Shown: positions 1 through 8,199 of the stretch, in pieces
Position numbering within the stretch: the stretch's first letter is position 1
How the letters are laid out: each line of letters begins with the position of its first letter
DNA from: Candidatus Acidiferrales bacterium
Lineage (GTDB): Bacteria > Acidobacteriota > Terriglobia > Acidiferrales > UBA7541
Direction: 5' to 3'
Assembly: GCA_030044295.1 (NCBI GenBank)
Contig: JASHWB010000258.1
Location: 1 to 9,568 of the forward strand
Length of the DNA stretch: 9,568 nt
The notes under the pieces: model-generated
What the model saw: the letters and a program-made list of their open reading frames with translations, nothing else
Database searches by the model: none
Told to the model about the DNA's origin: nothing
Made by a program: the position numbers and the translations under genes

Positions 1-460
1 TGTAATCCGTGAATGCCTTACTCGCGGAATTCGTCGGTACCACCAAGCCACCGACGCTCGATGAATTGCGCTCACGCGTAATCGCTGGACTCGCGCTTAC
101 CGTAGGAAATAGCTGCGACCGCGCTTCTCTTACCAGCGCGCGAGAAGCAAGAAAGCTGGCTTCTGCCGCGGCAAGCGTCTGGTTGGAAACGTTCACCCGC
201 TGTTCGAGAGAATTCAGGAGCGGATCATTAAACATTTCCCACCAATTGCCGCGAATTACGGCATCGCTCGGGTTGGCCGATTGCCAGATGCCGGCAGCGG
301 CGTTATTTGGAGTCGGAGATTCTTTATAGCTGGAAGGTGTCGTCACGGTCGGCGTGTGATATTTCGGCCCGACCGTGCAACCCGCCAACAGCAGGGCGGC
401 GCAGGTCAAATATGCCAACAGCCGGACGCCAGCGGACCTTTTGTCGCCGTTCTGTCGCAT
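1..460 (-). CDS. RND efflux outer-membrane channel lipoprotein, NodT/OprM family (partial, C-terminus outside window)
   Basis: This is the outer-membrane exit duct of the tripartite pump. Only the first 153 codons are present; the reading frame is open to the left edge. The N-terminus is a lipoprotein signal: basic residues (K7, R8, R13), a hydrophobic stretch, then the lipobox LLAGC with the lipidated Cys at residue 28. It is followed by TVGPKY, the hallmark of this family just after the Cys. Further on, NWWEMFNDPLLNSLEQ (about residues 71-86) and the helix LAAAEASFLASRALVREARSQLFP match the first helical repeat of outer-membrane efflux proteins. The ATG lies 2 bases after the mdtC-like stop and has a good Shine-Dalgarno (GGAGGG, 470-475) inside the end of mdtC, so it is the fourth gene of the operon. 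The order adaptor-permease-permease-channel is as in Pseudomonas muxABC-opmB. Family assignment is firm; substrate is unknown. Confidence 0.93.
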   Translation of the reverse strand, partial: MRQNGDKRSAGVRLLAYLTCAALLLAGCTVGPKYHTPTVTTPSSYKESPTPNNAAAGIWQSANPSDAVIRGNWWEMFNDPLLNSLEQRVNVSNQTLAAAEASFLASRALVREARSQLFPTVSASPAITRERNSSSVGGLVVPTNSASKAFTDY

Positions 461-462
461 GT

Positions 463-3400
463 CTAGTCGCCCTCCGTTAATGCGGGACTCATCGCTTCGC
501 CGTGGGCGCTTCGCCAACGCGTACTCAACCTATCCATATAGAGGTACACGACGGGCGTGGTGTAAAGCGTGAGCATCTGGCTGAAAATCAAGCCGCCGAC
601 GATCGTGATTCCCAGCGGCCGCCTCAGTTCAGACCCGACGCCCGTTCCAAGAGCGAGAGGCAGCGCGCCTAGAAGTGCAGCCATGGTCGTCATCAAAATG
701 GGACGAAAGCGCAGTAGACAGGCCTGAAAGATCGCATCGCGTGAGTTCTTGCCTTCGCTTCGTTCGGCCGCCAAAGCGAAGTCGATCATGAGAATCGCGT
801 TCTTTTTCACGATACCGATTAGCAGCACCATGCCGATCAGCGCAATCACGCTGAGATCCGTCCGGAACAACAGCAAGGCCAACGCTGCACCGACTCCAGC
901 CGAAGGCAACGTCGAAAGAATGGTGATCGGATGGATGTAGCTCTCGTACAAAATTCCCAGAACGATATACACCGCTAGAATCGCCGTGACGATCAGCATC
1001 GGCTCGGTAGCCAGTGAAGCCTGATACGCCTGCAGCGTTCCCGAAAACATCGCGTGGATGCTCGATGGCATTCCGAGGCTTCCTTCCATTTTGCCGATTT
1101 CCGCGGATGCGTCGCTCAAGGCCATTCCGGGCGCGAGATTGAACGACACTGTGACAGAGGGAAACTGGCCCTGGTGATTCACGGCTAGTGGAGCAGTGGT
1201 CGGAGCGTAATGCGTGATAGCCGAGAGAGGTACAGGCTGCCCGGTATTCGATTGTATGTACACATCGTTCAGACCAGCCGGGCTCTGCCAGTATTGAGGC
1301 GCGACTTCCATCACCACGTAGTACTGGTTCAGCGGCGTGTACATCGTGGAGGCCAGCGCTTGCCCGAAAGCATCGTAGAGGGTTGAATCGATGCTTTGTG
1401 GTGTGATTCCCATTCTCGCTGCCGTCTGACGGTCGTACGTCAGCGAAGCCTGCAAGCCACTGTTCTGCTGGTCGGTATCGACGTCCTGAAATCCCTGAAG
1501 TTTTTTCATCCGCTGGAAAAGTATCGGTCCCCATTTCACCAGGTCGGAAATGTAGGCGCTCTGAATCGTGTATTGATACTGAGCGTTGCTTTGTCTGCCG
1601 CCGATGCGCAGGTCCTGACCGGCTTGCAAAATCACTCTCGCTCCGATGATCCTGTTCAATTTAGGACGCAAGCGATCGATCACCTGGCTCGAGCTGATTC
1701 CGCGCTGGGTGAGCGGTTTTAAACCGATATACACAAAGCCGGTATTCGTCGACCCGCCACCGGTGAAAGCCATCACGTGAGCCACGGCCGGATCACCCTT
1801 CACAATCTCCACCGCTTGTCTCGTCAGTGTGTTCATTGCTTGATAGGAAATATCCTGCTGGGCGCGAATGCCTCCCATCACAGTTCCGTTATCCTGCAGC
1901 GGAAAGAATCCCTTGGGCACGATGATGAGCAGAAAAACGTTCACCGCGATGGTGATGATCAACACTCCCAGGGTGAGCGCCGCGTGATCGAGCACCCATG
2001 TCAATGTCCTTTCGTAAAAGCCGAGCGCCCAGTTGAATACTCTTTCACTTCGTCGATACAACCGGCCGTGTGACTCGGGCGGCGAGTACGTCAGCAGCCG
2101 CGAACACATCATTGGCGTGGCCGTCAGAGATACGAACAGCGAGACAAGAATTGCAACCGACAAGGTGACCGCGAACTCGCGAAACAGCCGCCCCACGATT
2201 CCACCCATGAGCAGGATGGGAATAAATACCGCGATTAGCGAAAGGCTGATGGACAGAACCGTGAATCCGATTTCGGCGGCTCCCTTCAGCGCTGCCTGCA
2301 TCGGGGCCATCCCCTCCTCCAGGTAGCGCGCCACGTTTTCGATTACAACAATCGCATCATCGACGACGAAGCCGGTTGAAATGGTGAGGGCCATCAAAGA
2401 CAAGTTGTCGATGCTGTAGCCGCACAGGTACATCACCGCAAATGTACCGATCAAAGAAACCGGTACAGCGACGCTGGGAATCAACGTTGCGCGTGCGTTT
2501 CGCAGGAAAACGAAGACCACCAGAATCACCAGCGCTATGGAAATGGCCAGAGTGCGCTCCACTTCATCTACCGAGGCGCGAATCGTGGTGGTGCGGTCGA
2601 TGATCGTCGTCATGTTGATGCCTGCAGGTATGGAGGCCTTCAGGGACGGCATGGCTTGTCGAATGCTGTCGACCGTATCGATGATGTTGGCGCCTGGCTG
2701 CCGAAAAATAATCAAATTGACGCAGGGCTTTCCATCGACATAGCCGGAGTTGCGGATGTTTTGTATCGAGTCCTCCACATCTGCGACATCCGATAGCCGC
2801 ACGGCCGCGCCGTTGTGGTAGCCCACGACTAATGGTTTATAGAATTGAGCTTGGAGCAGCTGATCGTTCGCAAGAATGTCGCGCGTGGTGTATGCGTTGG
2901 CGATCTGGCCTTTGGCCAAATTGGAGTTTTGCGAGCTCAGCATGCTACCAACTTGCTGCAAGCTGATTCCGTAGCTGTTCAATTCTGTCGGGTTCAGTTC
3001 CACTCGTACGGCCGGCAGCGAACTTCCTCCGACTGTCACCTGCCCTACGCCGGGGACCTGCGAGAGCCGCTGCTCCATGATGGTCGAAGCTGCGTCATAC
3101 ATAACGCCTTTGTCATAAATGCTCGAGGTGAGTCCGATCACCATGATCGGGGCGTCGGCGGGATTCACTTTGCGGTAGGTGGGATTGGAAGGAAGGTTCG
3201 ATGGCAGATAGCTTCGCGCTGCGTTGATGGCCGCCTGTACATCTCTGGCGGCGCCGTTGATGTCGCGCGACAACTCAAACTGCATCGTAATGCTGGTGCT
3301 GCCCAACGAGCTGGTGGACGTCATCTCGGTAATGCCCGCAATGCGTCCGAACTGTCGTTCGAGCGGTGTGGCGACTGACGACGCCATGATTTCCGGGCTC

Positions 3401-3561
3401 GCTCCCGGCAAACTCGCTGACACAGAAATCGTTGGGAAGTCGATCTGCGGCAGCGGGGCGACCGGCAGAAAAAAGTAGGCAACGGCGCCGGCCAAAGCGA
3501 TCCCGATGGTGATGAGAGTCGTGGCGACCGGGCGCTTGATAAACGGCGCAGAGAGACTCAT
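463..3561 (-). CDS. mdtC: MdtC-type RND multidrug efflux permease
   Basis: Inner-membrane proton/drug antiporter subunit of 1032 residues, normal length for the HAE1-type RND family. The start MSLSAPFIKRPVATT and the stretches LPQIDFPTISVSASLPGASPE and DINGAARDVQAAINAA follow E. coli MdtC rather than MdtB. TM1 spans about residues 13-31, a large periplasmic loop 32-335, TM2-TM6 about 338-488, TM7 about 528-547, a second periplasmic loop 548-855, and TM8-TM12 about 857-1010. Proton-relay residues are intact: D401/D402 in GFVVDDAIVVIEN (TM4) and K919/K920 in GIVKKNAILMIDFA (TM10). The ATG overlaps the mdtB-like stop as ATGA. The nearest purine-rich sequence (AAGGA, 3579-3583) is 17 bases away, so translation probably depends on coupling. 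The frame stays open upstream to 3969, but that stretch is a shadow of the neighbour and lacks RND sequence. In E. coli, MdtB and MdtC form a mixed trimer; the same is inferred here. Confidence 0.95.
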   Translation of the reverse strand: MSLSAPFIKRPVATTLITIGIALAGAVAYFFLPVAPLPQIDFPTISVSASLPGASPEIMASSVATPLERQFGRIAGITEMTSTSSLGSTSITMQFELSRDINGAARDVQAAINAARSYLPSNLPSNPTYRKVNPADAPIMVIGLTSSIYDKGVMYDAASTIMEQRLSQVPGVGQVTVGGSSLPAVRVELNPTELNSYGISLQQVGSMLSSQNSNLAKGQIANAYTTRDILANDQLLQAQFYKPLVVGYHNGAAVRLSDVADVEDSIQNIRNSGYVDGKPCVNLIIFRQPGANIIDTVDSIRQAMPSLKASIPAGINMTTIIDRTTTIRASVDEVERTLAISIALVILVVFVFLRNARATLIPSVAVPVSLIGTFAVMYLCGYSIDNLSLMALTISTGFVVDDAIVVIENVARYLEEGMAPMQAALKGAAEIGFTVLSISLSLIAVFIPILLMGGIVGRLFREFAVTLSVAILVSLFVSLTATPMMCSRLLTYSPPESHGRLYRRSERVFNWALGFYERTLTWVLDHAALTLGVLIITIAVNVFLLIIVPKGFFPLQDNGTVMGGIRAQQDISYQAMNTLTRQAVEIVKGDPAVAHVMAFTGGGSTNTGFVYIGLKPLTQRGISSSQVIDRLRPKLNRIIGARVILQAGQDLRIGGRQSNAQYQYTIQSAYISDLVKWGPILFQRMKKLQGFQDVDTDQQNSGLQASLTYDRQTAARMGITPQSIDSTLYDAFGQALASTMYTPLNQYYVVMEVAPQYWQSPAGLNDVYIQSNTGQPVPLSAITHYAPTTAPLAVNHQGQFPSVTVSFNLAPGMALSDASAEIGKMEGSLGMPSSIHAMFSGTLQAYQASLATEPMLIVTAILAVYIVLGILYESYIHPITILSTLPSAGVGAALALLLFRTDLSVIALIGMVLLIGIVKKNAILMIDFALAAERSEGKNSRDAIFQACLLRFRPILMTTMAALLGALPLALGTGVGSELRRPLGITIVGGLIFSQMLTLYTTPVVYLYMDRLSTRWRSAHGEAMSPALTEGD
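470..475 (-). promoter_or_regulatory. Shine-Dalgarno for the outer-membrane channel gene
   Basis: GGAGGG on the minus strand lies within the last codons of the mdtC-like gene, nine bases before the ATG at 460. It supports this start, which would otherwise sit only 2 bases after the upstream stop codon, and makes the fourth gene able to initiate independently of coupling. Confidence 0.7.
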
Positions 3562-6500
3562 GGCAGATCTGCAGAAAGTCCTTCGGCGCTCAGCTCGCGG
3601 CCGGGTTCCTTCGAGAACTTTTTTGCCAAGCGGTCGAAGAAGATGTAGATCACCGGGGTGGTGTAGAGAGTCAAGACTTGGCTGACCAGCAGTCCTCCGA
3701 CCATGGCGATTCCCAGTGGCCGCCGCAATTCGGAGCCGATTCCTGAACCAATCGCCAAGGGCAAACCGCCGAGGAGGGCCGCCATGGTCGTCATCATGAT
3801 CGGGCGGAAGCGCAGCAGACACGCCTGGTAAATCGCGTCGGTCGAGTTCTTGCCGTCCTTTCTCTCGGCTTCCAGGGCGAAATCGACCATCATGATTCCG
3901 TTCTTTTTCACGATGCCGATCAACAAGATGATGCCAATGAGAGCGACCACACTCAGATCGGTGCGGCAAATCATCAAGGCCAAAATCGCGCCAACTCCAG
4001 CCGATGGCAGCGTCGAAAGGATCGTGATCGGGTGAATGTAGCTTTCGTACAGGACTCCCAGAACGATGTAAACCGTCACCAGCGCCGCCAAGATCAGCAA
4101 AGGCTCACTTTTGAGTGACGCCTCGAATGAAGCCGCCGTGCCCTGAAACGCCCCTTGAATACTCAGCGGCATGTCCAGCTCGCTCTTGGCCTTGTTGACC
4201 GCATCGATAGCATCGCCTAGCGAGGCATTGGGCGCGAGGTTAAAAGAGATAGTGACCACCGGAAATTGTCCCTGGTGGTTGACTGCCAGCGGTGACGTAA
4301 CCGTTTGGAAGTGCGCGAACGTGCTTAGCGGAACGGCCGCACCATTGATCCCGCTAATTACCGGCAGCGCGGATGCCGCGGCGGTTGCCGTGGCGGCCGG
4401 TCCGGAATTGCCTGCATTCGGCGTCGGAGAACTGCCCGAGGTGGTAGAAGACGTGGACGCGTACGCCGAACGCACGTAGATATCGTTCAGCTCGTTCGGA
4501 TTCTGCTGGAACTTCGGCATGGTCTCGAGAATCACGTGGTACTGATTCAATTGCGTATACAGCGTGGAAATCTGCCGCTGCCCGTACGCGTCGTAGAGAG
4601 TCTCGTCAATCACTTCCGGCGTGATTCCCATGCGAGATGCAGTCACGCGGTCGACCACCAGCGATTCCGCGAGCCCCGAGGTTTGCTGGTCGGTAGCTAC
4701 ATCGCGAAGTTGCGGGATTGCCTTTAGTTTGTCCACGAAACGCGCGGTCCAGGTGTTCAACTCGTTGGCGTTGGGATCTTCGAGTGTGTACTGGTATTGC
4801 GTCCGGCTGACGCGGTCTTCAACCGTCAGGTCCTGCACCGGCTGCATGTACAGCGTGATCCCACTGACCTTCGCAAGCTCCGGCTCCAAACGCCGGATCA
4901 CGTCGGAAGCGCTGATTTTGCGCTGTTCGATTGGCTTCAGAGTGATCAGAATCCGCCCGCTGTTGAGCGTCGTATTCGTGCCGTCAACACCGATGAACGA
5001 CGACAGGTTTTCCACAGCGGGATCTTGCAGAATGATTTTCGCCACATCCTGCTGCCGCTCGGACATCGCCTCGAACGACACCGATTGCGGCGCCTGCGAG
5101 AATCCTTGAATGATTCCCGTGTCCTGCACCGGGAAGAAGCCTTTGGGAACGATAATGTACAGAATGACTGTCAGAACCAGCGTGCCGATGGCGACCAGCA
5201 GCGTGGTTGTCTGATACTTCAAAACCCACTGCAAACTCCTGCCGTACGCTTCGATGATTCGGTCGAATGCCCGCTCGGACGCCTTGAAGAACCGCCCCTG
5301 CTGGTCCGGCGGTGTATGACGCAGCAGGCGCGAGCTCATCATCGGCGTTAGCGTCAGCGAAACGGCGGCCGAAACCAGGATGGTCACGGCCAGGGTGATG
5401 GCAAACTCGCGGAAAAGGCGGCCAACAATGTCACCCATGAACAACAGCGGAATCAAAACCGCGATGAGGGAAATCGTCAGAGAAATAATCGTGAAACCGA
5501 TCTGCTCCGATCCCTTCAAAGCGGCTTGAAACGGACTGTCGCCTTCCTCGATGAAGCGAGCGATGTTTTCGATCATTACGATCGCGTCGTCCACTACGAA
5601 CCCAGTGGAAATCGTCAGAGCCATCAATGTGAGGTTGTTGAGGCTATACCCCGCCAGATACATCACACCGAACGTGCCAATCAGCGACAGTGGAACCGCG
5701 ACGCTTGGAATAATCGTTGCCGAAAAACTGCGCAGGAAAAGAAAAATGACCATTACCACGAGCGCCACCGTCAGCATCAGCTCGAATTCAACGTCCTTCA
5801 CCGAGGCGCGAATGGTGGTGGTCCGGTCCGTCAACACTGTCACCTTGACGGAGGCCGGCAGGCTCGTCTTGAGATATGGGAGCAGCGATTCGATCCGGTC
5901 AACAACCTGGATGATATTGGCGCCCGGCTGCCGCTGGATATTTACAATCACAGCTGGGGTGTTGTTCATCCAGGCAGCTTGACGGACGTCTTCGACGCCA
6001 TCAACCACGTTAGCCACGTCCGACAGCTGTACTGGCGCTCCGTTGCGGTATGCAACCACCACGTTGCGAAAGTCCGCGCTGCTCAGCAGTTGATCGTTGG
6101 CGTCGATCTGATAGTCCTGCCGCGGCCCGTCGAAATTGCCCTTGGCCATGTCGACCGTTGTCTGCTGTAGTGAGGCGCGCACATCTTCTAGGTTGATGCC
6201 GTAGGAAGAAAGCTCTGCCGGATTCACCTCCACACGAACGGCGGGTTTTTGCCCACCGCTGATGCTCACCAATCCGACTCCCTGCAATTGCGAGATTTTT
6301 TGCGCCAGACGTGTGTCCGCTAGATCTTCCACTTGGGAGAGCGGAATGGTGTTCGAAGTAAGCGCCAGCGTCAGAACGGGAGTATCCGCCGGATTTGTCT
6401 TGCTATAAATGGGGGGCGCAGGCAAATCCGGCGGCAAATACGTTTGCGCCGCATTGATGGACGCTTGCACCTCCTGCTCGGCCACATCGATGTCGAGGTT

Positions 6501-6791
6501 GAGGGCGAACTGCAGAACGATCAGCGAGCTTCCATCGGAACTCGTCGAAGTCATCTGGCTCAGTCCTGGCACCTCTCCAAACTGCCGTTCCAGAGGAGCT
6601 GTGACCGCCGACGCCACCACGTCCGGACTGGCGCCCGGATAAAACGTCAGGACCTGAATGGTCGGATAGTCGACCTCCGGCAGCGCGGAGATTGAAAGCT
6701 GCGTATACGCTACGATTCCTGCCAACAGAATCGCCGCCATTAACAGAGATGTGGCGATCGGCCGGAGAATGAAAGGCCGGGAAGGACTCAC
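3558..6791 (-). CDS. mdtB: MdtB-type RND multidrug efflux permease with a low-complexity periplasmic insert
   Basis: Partner permease of the pump, 1077 residues, about 40 longer than usual for MdtB. LPEVDYPTIQV, YPGASPDV, TAPLERQFG, DVAEQEVQA and SLTLTPMM match E. coli MdtB closely. TM1 is at about residues 13-30, periplasmic loops at 31-335 and 549-895, TM2-TM6 at 338-488, TM7 at 530-548 and TM8-TM12 at 897-1052. The proton relay is intact: D401/D402 (GFVVDDAIVMIEN) and K962/K963 (GIVKKNGIMMVDFA). The extra length is mainly residues 776-819, rich in Ser, Thr, Ala, Pro and Gly, where the MdtC-like paralogue has only five residues. The start codon is GTG, overlapping the adaptor stop as GTGA, with GGAG at 6802-6805 ten bases upstream; SPSRPFILRP at the N-terminus fits the family. 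The stop overlaps the next ATG. MdtB and MdtC here are paralogues sharing motifs throughout, reflecting an old duplication also found in Proteobacteria. Confidence 0.95.
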   Translation of the reverse strand: MSPSRPFILRPIATSLLMAAILLAGIVAYTQLSISALPEVDYPTIQVLTFYPGASPDVVASAVTAPLERQFGEVPGLSQMTSTSSDGSSLIVLQFALNLDIDVAEQEVQASINAAQTYLPPDLPAPPIYSKTNPADTPVLTLALTSNTIPLSQVEDLADTRLAQKISQLQGVGLVSISGGQKPAVRVEVNPAELSSYGINLEDVRASLQQTTVDMAKGNFDGPRQDYQIDANDQLLSSADFRNVVVAYRNGAPVQLSDVANVVDGVEDVRQAAWMNNTPAVIVNIQRQPGANIIQVVDRIESLLPYLKTSLPASVKVTVLTDRTTTIRASVKDVEFELMLTVALVVMVIFLFLRSFSATIIPSVAVPLSLIGTFGVMYLAGYSLNNLTLMALTISTGFVVDDAIVMIENIARFIEEGDSPFQAALKGSEQIGFTIISLTISLIAVLIPLLFMGDIVGRLFREFAITLAVTILVSAAVSLTLTPMMSSRLLRHTPPDQQGRFFKASERAFDRIIEAYGRSLQWVLKYQTTTLLVAIGTLVLTVILYIIVPKGFFPVQDTGIIQGFSQAPQSVSFEAMSERQQDVAKIILQDPAVENLSSFIGVDGTNTTLNSGRILITLKPIEQRKISASDVIRRLEPELAKVSGITLYMQPVQDLTVEDRVSRTQYQYTLEDPNANELNTWTARFVDKLKAIPQLRDVATDQQTSGLAESLVVDRVTASRMGITPEVIDETLYDAYGQRQISTLYTQLNQYHVILETMPKFQQNPNELNDIYVRSAYASTSSTTSGSSPTPNAGNSGPAATATAAASALPVISGINGAAVPLSTFAHFQTVTSPLAVNHQGQFPVVTISFNLAPNASLGDAIDAVNKAKSELDMPLSIQGAFQGTAASFEASLKSEPLLILAALVTVYIVLGVLYESYIHPITILSTLPSAGVGAILALMICRTDLSVVALIGIILLIGIVKKNGIMMVDFALEAERKDGKNSTDAIYQACLLRFRPIMMTTMAALLGGLPLAIGSGIGSELRRPLGIAMVGGLLVSQVLTLYTTPVIYIFFDRLAKKFSKEPGRELSAEGLSADLP
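4335..4466 (-). other. Low-complexity insert in the MdtB-type permease (residues 776-819)
   Basis: Between the shared flanks IYVRS and VPLS the MdtB-like protein carries 44 residues, against five (NTGQP) in the MdtC-like paralogue, a net gain of about 39. The insert is dominated by Ser, Thr, Ala, Gly and Pro, with no charged residues and no predicted hydrophobic helix, so it should be a flexible periplasmic loop. Aligning the flanks to AcrB (VRAADGQMVPFS) places it at a hairpin of the C-terminal docking subdomain. It is in frame and interrupts nothing, so it is a genuine extension rather than damage. Function is unknown. Confidence 0.75.
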
Positions 6792-8059
6792 GGAGCTTCG
6801 TCTCCATTGCTGTTGTTGGTCGGCTGGTTTTTTGTTCCTGTGCGCGGCTGGACTTTGATGCCGTCTTGCAGTTTTTCGAAGCCGCTGGTGACCACGACTT
6901 GGCCTACCTGCAAGCCTTGCACGGCCGTGGAATTGCCGTCGGACGCGCCCGTTGTAACATTTTGTACTTTTGCGATGTCGTTTGGCCCGACGAGATACAC
7001 GAATGCCGCCTGTGAATTGCGTTGAATTGCCGCACTGGGAACCAGCGCTACACTGTCTTCCGTTCGCACCAAAAGTTTTGCGTTCACGAACTGGTCGGGA
7101 AATAGCGCATTATCAGTATTCGGAAAGACTGCGCGCAATTTGACGGTGCCTGTCGTCGTATCCACCTGGTTGTCGAGGGTCAGGAGCGTGCCGGTAGCTA
7201 GCGTCGTCTGCTGGCTCCGGTCGAGCGCGTACACCTTTAGCTTTTCGCCGCGACGCAGTTGCTGCTCGATCTGCGAGAGTTCGTCTTCGGCGACGTTGAA
7301 AATCACCGTGATGGGCTGGAGTTGAGTGACCACCACGAGCGACGTGGTGCTGTTTGCCTGCACGATGTTTCCGGGATCGACTAAGCGCAGGCCCACTCGT
7401 CCGTCAATGGGGGAAGTAATGTGGCAATAAACGAGATTTACTTTGGCAGTATCGAGTGCGCCTTGATCGATCTGTACGGTTCCTTCATCTTGCTTGACCG
7501 CTTGCTCCTGATCGTAGACTTGCTGCTGCGCGATCGCGTTTTTGCTGAACGCCTCCTGGTAGCGCTGTAAATCGATGCGCGCTTCGTTGAGCACGGCGGT
7601 GTCGTGCGCTAGCTGGCCCTGCGCCTGAGCCAGTGCCGCCTGGTAAGGACGGGGATCAATTTCGATCAGCGGATCGCCCTTCCGCACCGCCTGGCCTTCC
7701 CTGTAATACACGTCCATAATCTGGCCCTGCACTCGGCTGGTCACTGTAACCGTGTACACAGGAGTGACCGTTCCGATCGCCTCCACGTAAATTCCGATGT
7801 CTCCCTTCTTCGCCGCCGCTGTCGACACTGGCACGCCGCGCTCCGATTCGTTCTTTTTCGCATTCGCCTCTGCTTTCGCCTGCTGCGCGGCTTCGTACTG
7901 GTGATAGAGAAGAAACACGACGCCTGCGAGCACTAGCACAATGATCACAGCGATCCATGAGCGTCGCTTCTTCGGATGCACCGCGGGAGGGGTTGTCGGC
8001 GGACGCGATGGCGGCGCAGCTGCGTGCTCAGAACTTGTGCTGGAGATCCGGTCGGCCAT
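6788..8059 (-). CDS. mdtA: MdtA-type periplasmic adaptor (membrane fusion protein) of RND efflux pump
   Basis: Periplasmic adaptor that joins the permeases to the outer-membrane channel; 423 residues (E. coli MdtA is about 415). Residues 1-34 are a cytoplasmic Pro-rich segment ending in KKRRS, and 35-52 a single uncleaved membrane anchor. There is no lipobox. The first lipoyl half is about 104-137 (TSRVQGQIMDVYYREGQAVR), an alpha-hairpin about 138-210 rich in Gln and Ala, and the second lipoyl half 211-235 (ITSPIDGRVGLRLVDPGN). The beta-barrel is about 240-330, with LLTLDNQVDTTTGTVKLRA and LFPDQFVNAKLLV nearly as in MdtA, and the membrane-proximal domain about 331-405. The C-terminal tail is polar. 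The ATG at 8059 has a good Shine-Dalgarno (TGAGGA, 8066-8071) seven bases or so upstream. It is the first gene of the operon and overlaps mdtB by 4 bases. The N-terminal cytoplasmic extension is longer than in E. coli MdtA. Confidence 0.95.
   Translation of the reverse strand: MADRISSTSSEHAAAPPSRPPTTPPAVHPKKRRSWIAVIIVLVLAGVVFLLYHQYEAAQQAKAEANAKKNESERGVPVSTAAAKKGDIGIYVEAIGTVTPVYTVTVTSRVQGQIMDVYYREGQAVRKGDPLIEIDPRPYQAALAQAQGQLAHDTAVLNEARIDLQRYQEAFSKNAIAQQQVYDQEQAVKQDEGTVQIDQGALDTAKVNLVYCHITSPIDGRVGLRLVDPGNIVQANSTTSLVVVTQLQPITVIFNVAEDELSQIEQQLRRGEKLKVYALDRSQQTTLATGTLLTLDNQVDTTTGTVKLRAVFPNTDNALFPDQFVNAKLLVRTEDSVALVPSAAIQRNSQAAFVYLVGPNDIAKVQNVTTGASDGNSTAVQGLQVGQVVVTSGFEKLQDGIKVQPRTGTKNQPTNNSNGDEAP
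6802..6805 (-). promoter_or_regulatory. Shine-Dalgarno supporting the GTG start of mdtB
   Basis: GGAG on the minus strand, ten bases upstream of the GTG at 6791, inside the end of the adaptor gene. It favours this GTG as the start; no nearby ATG in this frame would include the conserved N-terminal residues FILRPIATSLLM. Confidence 0.55.
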
Positions 8060-8095
8060 TTTCTATCCTCACCCTCTTGCAACGCGCGGGCTTCC

Positions 8096-8127
8096 GCAAC
8101 GACGGTTCTCAAGCGTGACGACGTTGC
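8096..8127 (-). repeat. Imperfect inverted repeat in the efflux operon leader
   Basis: GCAACGACG (8096-8104) and CGACGTTGC (8119-8127) pair at eight of nine positions around a 14-base loop. A further direct copy of GCAACG is at 8079-8084. If the efflux transcript starts near 8149, this would form a hairpin in its 5' leader, ending about 36 bases before the ATG. It could equally be an operator or chance. There is no U-tract, so it is not an intrinsic terminator. Confidence 0.3.
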
Positions 8128-8155
8128 CTATGACGAAAGTGTCCGCAGGAAGGCT

Positions 8156-8183
8156 ACAATATGGTGATACTGCCAAAGGTCGA
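8156..8183 (-). promoter_or_regulatory. Candidate sigma70-like promoter of the efflux operon
   Basis: On the minus strand, TCGACC (8183-8178, four of six matches to TTGACA) is followed after 16 bases by TATTGT (8161-8156, four of six matches to TATAAT). Transcription would start near 8149, giving a leader of about 90 bases to the adaptor ATG. The poor hexamers fit an activator-dependent promoter, and the CpxR-like box sits immediately upstream. This is a by-eye match and could be chance. Confidence 0.3.
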
Positions 8184-8199
8184 GTTGCGTTCACGAATC

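Noticed and set aside
1..466. Plus-strand open frames at 9-329 and 281-466
   Set aside because: They are antisense to the outer-membrane channel gene, whose lipobox and family motifs are clear on the minus strand.
629..1534. 301-codon minus-strand open frame inside the mdtC-like gene
   Set aside because: It lies wholly within the permease coding region in another frame and has no recognisable domain; a shadow of biased codon use.
3562..3969. In-frame upstream extension of the mdtC-like gene (136 extra codons, open to 3969)
   Set aside because: The extra residues are a His/Arg-rich out-of-frame reading of the mdtB-like gene. The RND N-terminus (APFIKRPVATT) and the ATGA overlap both fix the start at 3561.
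950..4080. Repeated nucleotide stretches between the two permease genes (for example around 930-980 and 4010-4070)
   Set aside because: These are diverged paralogous coding sequences for shared RND motifs, not a recent DNA repeat or recombination product.
5526..6170. 214-codon plus-strand open frame, with similar ones at 4797-5351, 4621-5109 and 2845-3378
   Set aside because: All are antisense to well-conserved permease sequence, with His/Arg-rich compositions typical of shadow frames and no domain.
463..6791. Heavy-metal (CusA/CzcA-type) RND assignment
   Set aside because: Both permeases follow E. coli MdtB/MdtC through their length, and the adaptor is MdtA-like; no metal-binding Met clusters were noticed.
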